Shown here piece after piece: positions 51,063 through 60,747 of a stretch of 64,000 nt of DNA. Each line of letters opens with the position of its first letter. Positions within the stretch are counted from its first letter, which is position 1. The stretch comes from G963663495 sp963663495 (GTDB lineage Bacteria; Bacteroidota; Rhodothermia; Rhodothermales; Bin80): the NCBI GenBank assembly GCA_963663495.1, contig OY760427.1, forward strand, positions 4,588,001 through 4,652,000, read 5' to 3'. A program made the translations under genes and the position numbers. The notes under the pieces were generated by a model. The model did not search any database. It saw nothing but the letters and a program-made list of their open reading frames with translations, and was not told the origin of the DNA.

Positions 51063-52744
51063 AATATTCCAAATCGAAGAAACTGTGCAGGAAGCGGATA
51101 TCCCGGAATCATCTGGTTACCTTCCAATACCGGTGTACCGCTAAGGATATTCTCCATGGACACAAGCAGCGTAGCCCCGCGCACCGTTGCCTCACAAACC
51201 GCATCCAGCCCGCCCGATGCGGGGAGAGCACGGCCCGTAACGGCCAAAAGACCGGTCGGAGCATGAAATCCGCGCTCCTGCAACCGCCTCCAGTACCGGT
51301 AGCGAACCGAGAGATTCAACAACAGGTCGCGAGAGAACAATGCGTAGCGAATCCCTAGGCGGCCATGCATAAACATACCCGTTTCACGACCTGTTGGCCA
51401 CAGAACCAGCTGCGCTACATCAGCATACAGGCCCCGAACAGCTTCATCACGAAATCCTACCCGTCCTGCCACACCAGATGCACCGGATCCCGCGGAGCGT
51501 GCCGCCACGCTGTCGGGTCCTGCCACATGCCAGTCCACCATGTCAGTGTACAGCCGGGCGAACCCCGATATGGATGCGCCTATCCAGCTCGTGCTGCCGC
51601 CCACCCCGCCATGTACTTGATGTAGCCGCCCGGGAGTAAGGCCGTTACTGCCCCTAAGGTAGCGCCCCCAGCCGTTGCGAGCGACCCACGACAAGGGTTG
51701 CCCGCTCCGTACAGCCTCGACGAAGAACCCCCTGTAATGCATGACGGCAGCGCCGCTCAGATACCGCGCCCCGTATAACGCATGCAATCCTGCGGATACC
51801 GACGCGGAGAGCCTACCCCAAGCGAGCGAATCACGCACAGTCGCGTGCATTTCCAGAAACGGCCCCAGTACCGGATGCAGCTCCCACGACATACCGTAGG
51901 CTTGCTGCTTGATATTCACGGCTACGCGGGATACAGTGGAAGCCGTAGTATCGGTGGACGTAAACCGTAGTGTCTGCTCACTCCACGATACACCGGCTTC
52001 CAACGCCCCACCCCACAGCTGACCCGAAAACCGCAGCTGCAAGTCATTGCGCACCATCCGGCGCACCGCACCTGGTTGCCGCACCCCTGCTATCAGTCGA
52101 TTGTAGGGCGTAGGTCCGATAACACCCCCATGCGCCCCCAGGCGGCGCTGTGTGTGCAGGTAACGCACCTCTGCCAACCACTCGCCGGAGCCACGGAAAC
52201 GAGAACGCAGCACCAGCTGCCGGTGACGTCGCAACCGACTTCCCGGATACTCCCCCCTAGCACCAGCGCCGGCATAGGCAAGCATCCCCTCAACCGGGCC
52301 GCGCCCCTGCACATGCATGATCGTCGTGCGCTGCAATCCTCCGTCACCAGTTTGGTAGTGCAATTCCGTAAGAGGAGACGAAGTGCTGTGGGCTCTTGTG
52401 GCGGCGGATACCCTCACCGGTGCGCCGAGCCCCGTCCGCTGTACTTCAGGGGCTGATACTAACGATGCCGGCAGGAGGTCATACTGTGGGCGCCCGGTGA
52501 CGAGGTCGTTGAGCACAAGCTCGTCAAATTCCAGTCTTACCCACTGCGGAGCCAGACCGTACGGGCTCCACCCGCTCGGCCAGCCGTAGGCACCGAAGTC
52601 GTACGCGAACGCTGGCATGCTGCGGACAAGTGCGGTCGTTACATCCCTGTCGAACGCTGTTGGTCCGGCCCCGTCCGCACGCGTTGAGTCTTGGGCCACT
52701 GCCTGCAATGGGAGTAGCAGCAGCGTGCACAAGCAGCGCTTCAA
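51044..52744 (-). CDS. Putative outer-membrane beta-barrel (TonB-dependent-receptor-like)
   Basis: 566 residues. Signal peptide MKRCLCTLLLLPLQAVAQ. A plug-like start (VRLEFDELVLNDLVTGRPQY) precedes a long region of alternating aromatic/polar strands with many Arg-Gly turns, typical of a barrel, and the protein ends LRFGIFWPILN. It is too short for a full TonB receptor plus plug. No CarboxypepD domain is seen. Family not firmly recognised. It lies between an NDUFA9-like gene (4-bp overlap) and the EcsC gene (overlap), suggesting an envelope operon. Confidence 0.55.
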   Translation of the reverse strand: MKRCLCTLLLLPLQAVAQDSTRADGAGPTAFDRDVTTALVRSMPAFAYDFGAYGWPSGWSPYGLAPQWVRLEFDELVLNDLVTGRPQYDLLPASLVSAPEVQRTGLGAPVRVSAATRAHSTSSPLTELHYQTGDGGLQRTTIMHVQGRGPVEGMLAYAGAGARGEYPGSRLRRHRQLVLRSRFRGSGEWLAEVRYLHTQRRLGAHGGVIGPTPYNRLIAGVRQPGAVRRMVRNDLQLRFSGQLWGGALEAGVSWSEQTLRFTSTDTTASTVSRVAVNIKQQAYGMSWELHPVLGPFLEMHATVRDSLAWGRLSASVSAGLHALYGARYLSGAAVMHYRGFFVEAVRSGQPLSWVARNGWGRYLRGSNGLTPGRLHQVHGGVGGSTSWIGASISGFARLYTDMVDWHVAGPDSVAARSAGSGASGVAGRVGFRDEAVRGLYADVAQLVLWPTGRETGMFMHGRLGIRYALFSRDLLLNLSVRYRYWRRLQERGFHAPTGLLAVTGRALPASGGLDAVCEATVRGATLLVSMENILSGTPVLEGNQMIPGYPLPAQFLRFGIFWPILN

Positions 52745-53643
52745 GGCGTGCGGGCGCCGACATACGCCAGGTTGTGCGGCAGGAAAGGCTTCGGCTCCAG
52801 TCCAAAGTCCCTGTAGAAGGGCTCCGCATCACATGTATTGCCTTCGACCAGCATCGCCAGCTGATCCCCTGTCACCGGAAGCAATTTCGTACCACCAAAC
52901 ACCCCTACCATAGGACGAAGTAGCCACAATGGGCTGTGCAGCTTGCGCTTTGAAGCAACGCCCAGCGCGATGCAGAGACGGTCCAGCAACTCCACAAACG
53001 AAACACGCTCGCGCCCTCCTAATTCATACGTCCGAATTCCCTCCATCGCCAGAGCTTTCGCACACGCCGCAGCAACCGTTTCTACGTCAATCGGCTGCAT
53101 GCAGTACATGCCACTGCCAAATACAGGAAGCACGGGGAACGGTCGTATGAGATCGCGCACCAGCCTTGTGCAAAAGTCATCCCGACCCGGGCCGGGATCG
53201 CCAAAAATAAGCGAAGGACGCAGGATAGTCGCACATGTAAACCCCGCGGTCCTGACGAGCTGCTCCGCTTTCCACTTTGTGGTCTGGTACCGCGTTATGC
53301 CGTTCTTGCGGGCTCCATTGGCACTCACAAAGACGCACCGTTGTACGCCAGCGCGGATGGCCTCCTTTACCAAATGTTCTGTCGCGCTGACATGCGCGAT
53401 TTCGAATGTAACACCGCGCCGCGCGTCCTCCTCAATGATGCCCACCAAATGCACCATCGCGTCGCACCCGTCCAACTGGCCGTGCAGCGATCCCGCGACG
53501 GCCGCATCGCCGCGGATGTGCTCTACACCGGGAAGTTTTACATCGTTGCGAATGAGGCACCGAACCTTGTGTCCGGCAGCCACCAACGCATCCAGCACAA
53601 ACCGGCCCACGAAACCCGTCCCGCCGGTCAAGAAAACACGCAT
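52741..53643 (-). CDS. NAD(P)-dependent reductase/epimerase of the NDUFA9-like group
   Basis: 300 residues. TGGTGFVGRFVLDALVAAG is the Rossmann nucleotide motif. MVHLVGIIEE, FVSANGAR and a YQTTKWKAE segment (Tyr-x3-Lys) follow the atypical SDR pattern of NDUFA9-like and YwnB-like proteins. ILRPSLIFGDPGPGRDDF is characteristic. Probable quinone- or lipid-related oxidoreductase; substrate unknown. Its promoter region lies between it and the divergent rsmD. Confidence 0.82.
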   Translation of the reverse strand: MRVFLTGGTGFVGRFVLDALVAAGHKVRCLIRNDVKLPGVEHIRGDAAVAGSLHGQLDGCDAMVHLVGIIEEDARRGVTFEIAHVSATEHLVKEAIRAGVQRCVFVSANGARKNGITRYQTTKWKAEQLVRTAGFTCATILRPSLIFGDPGPGRDDFCTRLVRDLIRPFPVLPVFGSGMYCMQPIDVETVAAACAKALAMEGIRTYELGGRERVSFVELLDRLCIALGVASKRKLHSPLWLLRPMVGVFGGTKLLPVTGDQLAMLVEGNTCDAEPFYRDFGLEPKPFLPHNLAYVGARTP

Positions 53644-53734
53644 TAGTATATTGGCCGTTTGATTTGGCTGGTTGGTGCTGCGAACGCCGCAGCATGGCTG
53701 CCGGTCCCCTCACAACCCAACGAACATCGCTGCC

Positions 53735-54262
53735 ATGCACATCATTGCCGGACAACTGCGCAGAAGAAAGCTGCGCGTGCCCAAGGGGCTGGCAACACGT
53801 CCCACAACAGGTCGGGTGCGGGAGGCGATGTTTTCTGCGCTGGAGAATCGCATGGATCTGAGCGATATCCGCGTGTTGGACCTCTTCGCTGGTACCGGGG
53901 CGCTAGGCCTGGAAGCACTCAGCCGGGGTGCGCGCCAGGTGATTTTCGTAGACTCCTGCGCGAATGTGCTGCGTGTTGCCCAGGATAATGCGAAGTTGTT
54001 GGGCGTTAAAAGCCAGTGCATCTTCCTCCGTGCGGACGCCATGAAGTTCTTGCAAGGGCTGAGCAATCCATTTGACTTGATTCTCGCTGACCCCCCGTAT
54101 GCGTATGCAGACCTGAATGTCCTCGTTGCTGCTGCAGACCGGCGCCTGGTGGCGGGCGGACTCCTGGTACTTGAACACGATGCGCGAATTCCACCGACGG
54201 ATGCGGTTTGGAACCGTCGGTACGGCAGGACAGGCGTCGCAGTCTATAGGCATAGCAAATAA
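53735..54262 (+). CDS. rsmD: 16S rRNA (guanine966-N2)-methyltransferase RsmD
   Basis: 175 residues from MHIIAGQLRRRKLRVPKGLA; an upstream frame adds 21 non-family residues. RPTTGRVREAMFSAL, DLFAGTGALGLEALSRGA (SAM site) and the catalytic DLILADPPY are all present. It methylates G966 of 16S rRNA. It is followed directly by coaD, a very common pairing. Confidence 0.94.
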   Translation: MHIIAGQLRRRKLRVPKGLATRPTTGRVREAMFSALENRMDLSDIRVLDLFAGTGALGLEALSRGARQVIFVDSCANVLRVAQDNAKLLGVKSQCIFLRADAMKFLQGLSNPFDLILADPPYAYADLNVLVAAADRRLVAGGLLVLEHDARIPPTDAVWNRRYGRTGVAVYRHSK

Positions 54263-54769
54263 ATGAATGCACAACCAAAAGCATTATTCCCCGGCACGTT
54301 TGACCCGTGCACCCTCGGCCATGTTGATATCGCCGAGCGTGCAGCCCGAATCTTCGGAACCGTGATAATTGCCGTATCAGAAAGCTCTGGACCAGGCACA
54401 CTGCTGCCCGTTGATGTGAGGGTCCAATTGATTGCCGAAGCAACCGCACACATTGCAGGTGCAACCACGGTACCGTTCAAGGGGCTTACGGCCCGCTACG
54501 GTGCCGAGCTCGGAGCGACGGTTATCGTTCGCGGCCTGCGCCACGGGTCTGACCTGAACTACGAAGCTCCCATGGCCATAGCCAACCGCGCCCAGGAGGG
54601 CGGGCTGGAAACCATATTCCTCCTCGCAAGGGCGGATCATACCAGGATTAGTTCAAGCCTGGTGCGGGATCTTTACCTTCACGGAGGCAATATTGACCCG
54701 TTCGTTACTGAAGCGGTCGCAGCCTACCTTCAATCTCTCAAGTTTCCTAACACCGAACAGCCAGCCTAA
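54263..54769 (+). CDS. coaD: Phosphopantetheine adenylyltransferase CoaD
   Basis: 168 residues. ALFPGTFDPCTLGHVDIAER carries the TxxH nucleotidyl-transfer motif. VIVRGLRHGSDLNYE and ISSSLVRDLYLHGG are typical. It catalyses the penultimate step of coenzyme A synthesis. It begins directly after the rsmD stop and overlaps the aminotransferase start by 1 bp. Confidence 0.96.
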   Translation: MNAQPKALFPGTFDPCTLGHVDIAERAARIFGTVIIAVSESSGPGTLLPVDVRVQLIAEATAHIAGATTVPFKGLTARYGAELGATVIVRGLRHGSDLNYEAPMAIANRAQEGGLETIFLLARADHTRISSSLVRDLYLHGGNIDPFVTEAVAAYLQSLKFPNTEQPA

Positions 54770-55968
54770 TGCCGATAAATTTCAACCCGCGTGTCGCAGC
54801 CATGCGACCGTCCGCCACCCTCGCCATGTCCGGCAGGGCAAAGGAGCTGGCCCGTCAAGGCCACGACATCATCGCGCTCAGCGCCGGCGAACCGGACTTC
54901 GGGACGCCAGCACCCATAGCAGAGGAGGGTATTGCCGCAATACGCCAAGGGTATACGCGGTATACCCAGAATCCGGGCATACCAGAGCTGCGCGAGGCTA
55001 TTTGCCGTAAGCTAAAGCTTGACAATGCGCTGTCCTATGAGCCCAGCCAGATTCTGTGCTCAAACGGCGCTAAGCAGTCCGTAGCTCTCGCCGTGGCCGT
55101 GCTTGCCGCCGAAGGCGACGAGGTGTTGATCCCCGCGCCGTACTGGGTCAGCTACCCCGAGATGACCCGTTTTGCCGGAGCCCGACCGGTCATACTGCCG
55201 ACTTCCGCAGAGTCCGACTATCGAATCACGCCGGCAGCACTGGAGCGGGCCATCACCAACCGGACGCGTCTCATCATCATGTGCTCCCCTTCGAACCCCA
55301 CCGGCTCGGTGTACGCAAGGGAAGAGTTGGAGGCTATCGCCCACGTGGTAAGCAATTACGAGAACATCTACGTCGTGTCGGACGAAATTTACGAGCACAT
55401 CGTCTACGACGCCCGGCACGCCGCGTTTGCGTCGCTGCCAGGCATGATGGACCGCACCGTGACGGTAAACGGGTTTTCCAAAGCCTACGCCATGACGGGA
55501 TGGCGGCTGGGCTATATGGCAGGTCCCCATGCGATTGTGAAGCAGGCAGCCAAAGTTCAGGGCCAGTTTACGTCTGCACCGTGCAGCATCACACAGCGGG
55601 CGGGAATCGCGGCCCTGGGCATGGACTTTCAGCATGTTGCCACCATGGTGGCCGCGTTCAGAAAGCGCCGCGATTACGTGCTTGCACGCCTTCGTGCCAT
55701 CAACGGCATCCGCTGCCCGATGCCTCAGGGCGCATTCTATGCCTTTCCGGAGGTTTCCTACTATTACGGCCGCTCAACCCCTTCTGGACACTCCATAGAG
55801 GACAGCAATGATCTGTGCTTCTACCTTTTGGAAGAACACGGGATAGCCATGGTGCCGGGTGCAGCCTTTGGCGGTCCTGACGGCGTACGCCTGTCCTATG
55901 CTGCGTCTGACGACGATTTGGCCCACGCACTAGAGCGCATTGAGACCGGCCTCGCACAGCTGCGCTGA
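54769..55968 (+). CDS. PLP-dependent aminotransferase (aspartate aminotransferase-like, class I)
   Basis: 399 residues. SAGEPDFGTPAPIAEEGI at the N-terminus is followed by SNGAKQSVALAV, PAPYWVSYPEM and CSPSNPTGSVY. The Schiff-base Lys lies in NGFSKAYAMTGWRLGYMAG. The C-terminal Arg in VRLSYAAS binds the substrate carboxylate. This is the Igamma aspartate/prephenate aminotransferase type common outside enterobacteria. Co-transcribed with rsmD and coaD. Confidence 0.92.
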   Translation: MPINFNPRVAAMRPSATLAMSGRAKELARQGHDIIALSAGEPDFGTPAPIAEEGIAAIRQGYTRYTQNPGIPELREAICRKLKLDNALSYEPSQILCSNGAKQSVALAVAVLAAEGDEVLIPAPYWVSYPEMTRFAGARPVILPTSAESDYRITPAALERAITNRTRLIIMCSPSNPTGSVYAREELEAIAHVVSNYENIYVVSDEIYEHIVYDARHAAFASLPGMMDRTVTVNGFSKAYAMTGWRLGYMAGPHAIVKQAAKVQGQFTSAPCSITQRAGIAALGMDFQHVATMVAAFRKRRDYVLARLRAINGIRCPMPQGAFYAFPEVSYYYGRSTPSGHSIEDSNDLCFYLLEEHGIAMVPGAAFGGPDGVRLSYAASDDDLAHALERIETGLAQLR

Positions 55969-56088
55969 CAGGGGTACCCGTGAACCCGGTACCCGCTATT
56001 GGGTTAACCGGCCCGCACTATTGAGTTACCCCATTACCCCCGTCCATTCTTTGCTCACTCCTCTGCACCCGGGGCCCCATCGCCCCCA
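55969..56088. other. Short intergenic region with a hairpin
   Basis: GGGTACC (55972-55978) and GGTACCC (55988-55994) form a 7-bp stem just after the aminotransferase stop. There is no T tract, so terminator function is only possible. The rest is the leader of the protease gene. Confidence 0.4.
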
Positions 56089-57282
56089 ATGGCGACCTTG
56101 ATGAATCCCCCGAAGGAGCGCTACTGGCTGCATCTACTGCTGTTTGTCGCTACGCTACTATCAACAGCTTATACGGGCGCGTCGGCATTTATCAGCCGCG
56201 ACATTGCGTGGATGGAAGGCCCCATTGTGCTGGGTTTTGTGTCCATGCCACTTGTCCGGGATGCATTCGTGTTCGCCTTCGGACTAGTGGGGTTTCTTAC
56301 CGTTCACGAGTTCGGACATTATTTGGCAGCACGAGTCCACAAGTTGAATGTTTCGCTGCCATACTACATACCGACACCGTTGATTGGCGTCGGTACGCTG
56401 GGCGCGCTCATCCGGATACGGCAGCCCCTACAGGACCGGACCAAGCTATTTGACATCGGCGCTTCCGGTCCGCTTGCCGGCTTCCTTGCAGCGCTGGCGA
56501 TGCTGCTGGTAGCAATGGCGACGCTGCCGCCGCCAGAATACATGATGGGTATCTCCGGGCACGAACCGCTGCACAGGTACATCGCTGAACACGGCACCTT
56601 CCCCGTCGACCCGATTCCGAGCCCCGGGGGGGTGCAGTTGATGGTCGGAATGACCCCACTGTACTGGGCGCTGTCGCAGGTATTTTCGAATGTCCCACCC
56701 ATGTCCGAGTTGTACCATTATCCGCTCCTGTTTGCTGCATGGCTGGGACTTTTCTTCACCGCTCTCAATCTGCTTCCGGTCGGTCAGCTAGACGGCGGAC
56801 ACATCCTCTACGCACTCATCGGCAGCAAGTGGCATGCGCGACTGGCACGCGGATTCATGCTTCTGATGGCAGGCTCCACAGCGATAGGAATAGCTGACGG
56901 AGGGCCGGAATTCCTGGCGGTACTTCTGCCTGTGCTTAGCCGCAATCCGCTCATAGCCGCGCTGCTCCTGTGGTTCTTGCTCGGCGGGCTCATGGCACTC
57001 GTCCTGCGCCGCATCTATCCGGGATCATTGGTAAAGATACTGGCAGGTACCGCCGCGCTCGTGATCCTGGGAGCCTTGGCCCGTGAAATCGGACCGCCAA
57101 TAACCCAGTTTGGTTATGAAGGATGGCTGATCTGGTGCTTTCTGCTGGCGTACCTCATCAAGGTTGACCACCCGCCTGTAACAGGAAATGAACCGCTATC
57201 CAGGAGCCGCGTAACGCTTGGTATCGTGAGCATTGTAATATTCGTACTCTGCTTCAGTATAACGCCCCTTTACTTTGCATAG
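56089..57282 (+). CDS. Site-2 protease family membrane metalloprotease (M50)
   Basis: 397 residues with at least eight hydrophobic segments. The zinc site HEFGH is at residues 73-77 in a membrane helix, and the third ligand is in LLPVGQLDGGHILYAL. A YYIPTPLIGVGTLGALIRI block and a GASGPLAGFLAALAMLL helix are typical of the plant-EGY/S2P-like group without PDZ domains. It cleaves membrane-embedded substrates; targets unknown. It overlaps the lipoprotein gene by 8 bp. Confidence 0.9.
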   Translation: MATLMNPPKERYWLHLLLFVATLLSTAYTGASAFISRDIAWMEGPIVLGFVSMPLVRDAFVFAFGLVGFLTVHEFGHYLAARVHKLNVSLPYYIPTPLIGVGTLGALIRIRQPLQDRTKLFDIGASGPLAGFLAALAMLLVAMATLPPPEYMMGISGHEPLHRYIAEHGTFPVDPIPSPGGVQLMVGMTPLYWALSQVFSNVPPMSELYHYPLLFAAWLGLFFTALNLLPVGQLDGGHILYALIGSKWHARLARGFMLLMAGSTAIGIADGGPEFLAVLLPVLSRNPLIAALLLWFLLGGLMALVLRRIYPGSLVKILAGTAALVILGALAREIGPPITQFGYEGWLIWCFLLAYLIKVDHPPVTGNEPLSRSRVTLGIVSIVIFVLCFSITPLYFA

Positions 57283-58093
57283 GGCCCTCCTCACCACCGT
57301 GGCCGTTCTTGTTGCCTCGTGCGACACTGCCCCGGGCCCCGAACCCATTGGCAGCTATGGGCCTGCTCTGGAGGACTTTGACTACGCTCCTGGTCTGGTA
57401 ACCTATGCGGATCTGCCTCCCGAACAGGTTGTAGGCTTTACGGTTGAGTTGCCGGTGACTATGTCCGTCAAGGCGCGCGCAGGGTCGTCGGAGGTACGCG
57501 AGGTGCGGTTTATCATGCAGCAGGGACCAGAAGCGGTCGCTCGAGGAGTGCTGACGAACCAGGGAAGTGACCTGTACACCGCACAAACCACGCTCACCAT
57601 CTCTGCGTTGGATGCTTCCGTCCATACGCTACTGGTCTATGCGGTGGACGCCGCATCCCGCATCAGCGGGGAGGCACGCGGCACGATCCAATATGTCCGT
57701 TCCTTTGAGCCAAGCGAGCCTCCGGTGCTGGACGAACTGTCTGTACCCGAAACCATCCAGCGACCAGCAGAAGGGGAACCCGCTGCCACCCTCCTCCTGT
57801 CCGCTCGCGTGAGCGACCCGGATGGTCTGCAGGACATCAGCAGGGTTGAGTTCTGGAATGCCGCATTACCCGAATCGCGCTTTCTGATGTGTGACGATGG
57901 CGGCGGCGGCGCCATATGCGGCTCCAGCCAGGAGAGCGGCGATGAGACCGCCGGAGACGGCATATACTCACGTCAGGTGTTCATCCGGAGCACCAATAGC
58001 CTAGGAGTAAATACGCTGGTGTTCCAGGCTACGGACCGCGCATTCCTCATGAGCGAACAGATAGCCAGAGACGTGGAGATAATATCCCAGTGA
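57275..58093 (+). CDS. Putative lipoprotein with Ig-like repeats
   Basis: 272 residues. LLTTVAVLVASCDTAPGPEP is a lipoprotein signal with the lipid Cys after VAS. Two beta-rich segments (about 60-145 and 155-270) alternate polar and hydrophobic residues like Ig/cadherin-type folds. DPDGLQDISRVEFWNAALPE and GDETAGDGIYSRQVF resemble choice-of-anchor/Ca-binding Ig-like domains. No enzymatic motif. It overlaps the next gene by ATGA-type coupling at 58090-58093. Confidence 0.65.
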   Translation: MHRALLTTVAVLVASCDTAPGPEPIGSYGPALEDFDYAPGLVTYADLPPEQVVGFTVELPVTMSVKARAGSSEVREVRFIMQQGPEAVARGVLTNQGSDLYTAQTTLTISALDASVHTLLVYAVDAASRISGEARGTIQYVRSFEPSEPPVLDELSVPETIQRPAEGEPAATLLLSARVSDPDGLQDISRVEFWNAALPESRFLMCDDGGGGAICGSSQESGDETAGDGIYSRQVFIRSTNSLGVNTLVFQATDRAFLMSEQIARDVEIISQ

Positions 58094-59727
58094 CGCTCCG
58101 CCAAAGAAAAGCGCCCCGCACCGTGCTGCGCGTTGCTGCGCTCATCGCATTGGCCATGCTCCCCGTCACGCGAATCGTGCAGGCGCAGTCAGGCCTGCTG
58201 CACTCTCCCGGCATATTGCGCAACAGCGTCACAAACCTGCATGCGGAGGGTTCCACACTGTGGGTCGGGCCGTTCTTGAATGTTACCCGTGACGAAGGAA
58301 ACTCCTGGTTCGTGGCCGACAACGACGTATTCGAAGGCCTGCAGGTCCGTTTGTATTCTTTGGACGTAGAGGGCGATGTGATATGGGGAGGGCTCGGCGA
58401 ATCGCAGGCGCAGGAACTCAACAGTGAAACACAATCCGTGCCGCTTGCCCGCGGATTCACGTTCTCCACCGATGGTGGGAAGACATGGAGATACCGCACG
58501 CACCAGGCACCGCTGGACGACGACCCGGCAACGACAGGTATCCTTGACCTGCCGGAAGATGAGACGACTACGTACGGATCCCAGGAACTGCCGACACTAC
58601 CTGCGACGGTGCCGGAGCTAAGCCCCCCGTGGGACCTGGACTACGACCCGTTAACGGGACACCTCTGGTCGGCCAACCAGGTCGCGGGACTGCGCCGATC
58701 CACCGATGATGGCGCCACCTGGCAGCGCATCGTGCTGCCACCGGATACGTCTCGCTATCTGTCACCGGATCTCGGTTACACGTTCCCGTTCTATTCCCAG
58801 CCCGCCGGTATTGCCATAGAAGATTTTCACGGGCTTAATTTTCAGGTATATGCCGTGCTTGTTGACGCAGCAGGAAGAATATGGGCAGGGTCTCCTGCAG
58901 GGCTGAACCGCTCGCTGGACGGAGGCCTTAGCTGGTACCGCCTTGATGTGTCGGATGGTATGCCCGGCAACTGGGTGATCTCTATTGAAGAGCAGCACAT
59001 CCCGGACGCCGAGCCCAATATATGGGCCACCACCTGGCGTGGCAGAGTCACGGACATCGCGCCGCAGTTTTTCGGAGCAGTCGTCACATCCGATGGCGGC
59101 GAATCCTTCCGCGCTGTCCTTCACGGTGAACGCGTATACGATTTTGCATTCGATGACCGACGCGTGTACATCGCCGGAGATAACGGGCTGTTTATTTCGG
59201 AGGACCTCGGGTTCACCTTCCGCACTGTGCGCCAGTTTTTTGACGCTGACCGGCCCGGCCGAACTCTACGTCCCTCTTCGGAAATCTATTCAGTTGCGGC
59301 CACCGATGGCGCTCTGTGGGTAGGAACGGCTGACGGCCTTCTTCGCAGCTATGATGGGGGCGATACATGGACCATCTTCCGGACCGAGGTGCCGGTGAAT
59401 CCCAGCGGTCTGCCCTCCATTATCCCGCCGGAATGGGTACCAAGCGTGAGCAGCTATGCCTATCCCAATCCGTTCAACCCGCCCGTCCACCGACTGGTGC
59501 GCCTGCGCTACAGGTTGGAGCAGGACGCTCCGGTGACTATTCGGGTCTTCGACTTTGGCATGAACCTGGTTCGCCATCTGACCGACGAAAGACAGAGGGC
59601 TGGTGAATGGGAAGCATCGTGGGACGGGATCGATGATGGTGGCGGGCGCGTGGCCAATGGCACCTACTTTTATGCCGTGCAGACAAACCGCGACACATTC
59701 TGGGGCAAAATTCTGGTGGTGCAGTAG
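58090..59727 (+). CDS. Secreted protein with beta-propeller-like body and FlgD-type C-terminal domain
   Basis: 545 residues. The start is GTG, four bases before the preceding stop. Signal-type segment VLRVAALIALAMLPVTRIVQ-AQ. Repeated DGGxTW-like motifs (FSTDGGKTWRY, STDDGATWQRI, RSLDGGLSWYRL, TSDGGESFRAV, SYDGGDTWTIF) are the BNR/sialidase-type Asp-box repeats of a beta-propeller. The C-terminus AYPNPFNPPVHRLVRLRYRL, then ASWDGIDDGGGRVANGTYFY and AVQTNRDTFWGKILVVQ is the FlgD Ig-like/T9SS-type sorting domain. Likely exported through a type IX-like route with the PorV-type proteins next to it. Confidence 0.82.
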   Translation: MTLRQRKAPRTVLRVAALIALAMLPVTRIVQAQSGLLHSPGILRNSVTNLHAEGSTLWVGPFLNVTRDEGNSWFVADNDVFEGLQVRLYSLDVEGDVIWGGLGESQAQELNSETQSVPLARGFTFSTDGGKTWRYRTHQAPLDDDPATTGILDLPEDETTTYGSQELPTLPATVPELSPPWDLDYDPLTGHLWSANQVAGLRRSTDDGATWQRIVLPPDTSRYLSPDLGYTFPFYSQPAGIAIEDFHGLNFQVYAVLVDAAGRIWAGSPAGLNRSLDGGLSWYRLDVSDGMPGNWVISIEEQHIPDAEPNIWATTWRGRVTDIAPQFFGAVVTSDGGESFRAVLHGERVYDFAFDDRRVYIAGDNGLFISEDLGFTFRTVRQFFDADRPGRTLRPSSEIYSVAATDGALWVGTADGLLRSYDGGDTWTIFRTEVPVNPSGLPSIIPPEWVPSVSSYAYPNPFNPPVHRLVRLRYRLEQDAPVTIRVFDFGMNLVRHLTDERQRAGEWEASWDGIDDGGGRVANGTYFYAVQTNRDTFWGKILVVQ

Positions 59728-60743
59728 TGCAGGGTAACGCACGCGCATTCGCGCTTTTGATCGCGCTCTTCACTGCGGGCAGCGCGGCGGGCCAAGGTGC
59801 CGGCACTTTTGCCCGGATGGGGTTTGGCGCGCGGGGAATGGCCATGGGCAATGCTACCGTGGCGGATGTCTCAGGGTTTGCCAGCCCGTACTACAACCCG
59901 GCTCTCGCACCGTACATCACGACTCAAAACCTGGAGCTGTCCGCTGCCGCACTGACGCTGGACCGACAGCTTCAGTTTGTACAACTAGCCACACCGCTGA
60001 AGCCGCGCGCCGGCCTCGCTGCCGGATTGATTCACGCAGGCGTTCGCAATATTGACGGGCGCGATGGTAGCGGCTATCATACCGGCTACCTGTCCACGGA
60101 CGAATACGCCTTCATGGTCGCTTTCGGCTTGCGGCTTGGTAACCGCGCATCTATTGGCGTCGGGATCGGACTGTTTCGATCACAGCTTCTGGAGAACGTC
60201 CCCGCAGTCCGCACGATCGGTCTGGATCTGGGACTGAGCATACGTGCGACGGAAACGCTGAGCTTTGGAGCTGCGATGGATGATCTTCTTGCCGAGTACA
60301 CATGGGATACGTCAGGGATTGCCGGGAGCACAACAGCAGATCCGTTCCCGCTGCGTCTGCGTGTCGGGACTTCGTATCTGCTCTCCCGCACTAACCTGCT
60401 GCTGGCTCTTGAGTACGAATCCCTGGTCAACCGGTCCCAGGTCTCGCACCGTACCGTGGAGCTGATTGACAATAACCCGCGGGAGGTTTTCACGACTGAG
60501 GAGCTGCGCATCTATGACAACCGTCTGAATCTCGGCGCAGAAATGATGCTTTCACCGATATTTGTTGTCCGGGGCGGCGTGAGCCGGCTGGTGAATGGTT
60601 CCATCGGAGCTACACGTCCGAGCGCAGGACTTATGATAGAACAGGAACTGGGGGCATTACTGATTCATGCGGAGTACACCTTTCTGCTGGAGCCCTTCGC
60701 CTTGGGCACCATGCATGTTTTAAGCCTGCGTGTATTCTTGTAA
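59727..60743 (+). CDS. PorV/PorQ-family outer membrane protein 1
   Basis: 338 residues from a GTG start that shares its first base with the last base of the preceding stop codon. Signal peptide FALLIALFTAGSAAGQ. ARMGFGARGMAMGNATVADV, then SPYYNPALAPY is the family N-terminal motif (FadL/PorV-like barrel). The C-terminal strand ends RVFL. PorV proteins shuttle cargo between the T9SS translocon and surface attachment; others of this family are general barrels. A second paralogue follows directly. Confidence 0.8.
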   Translation: MQGNARAFALLIALFTAGSAAGQGAGTFARMGFGARGMAMGNATVADVSGFASPYYNPALAPYITTQNLELSAAALTLDRQLQFVQLATPLKPRAGLAAGLIHAGVRNIDGRDGSGYHTGYLSTDEYAFMVAFGLRLGNRASIGVGIGLFRSQLLENVPAVRTIGLDLGLSIRATETLSFGAAMDDLLAEYTWDTSGIAGSTTADPFPLRLRVGTSYLLSRTNLLLALEYESLVNRSQVSHRTVELIDNNPREVFTTEELRIYDNRLNLGAEMMLSPIFVVRGGVSRLVNGSIGATRPSAGLMIEQELGALLIHAEYTFLLEPFALGTMHVLSLRVFL

Positions 60744-60747
60744 GACC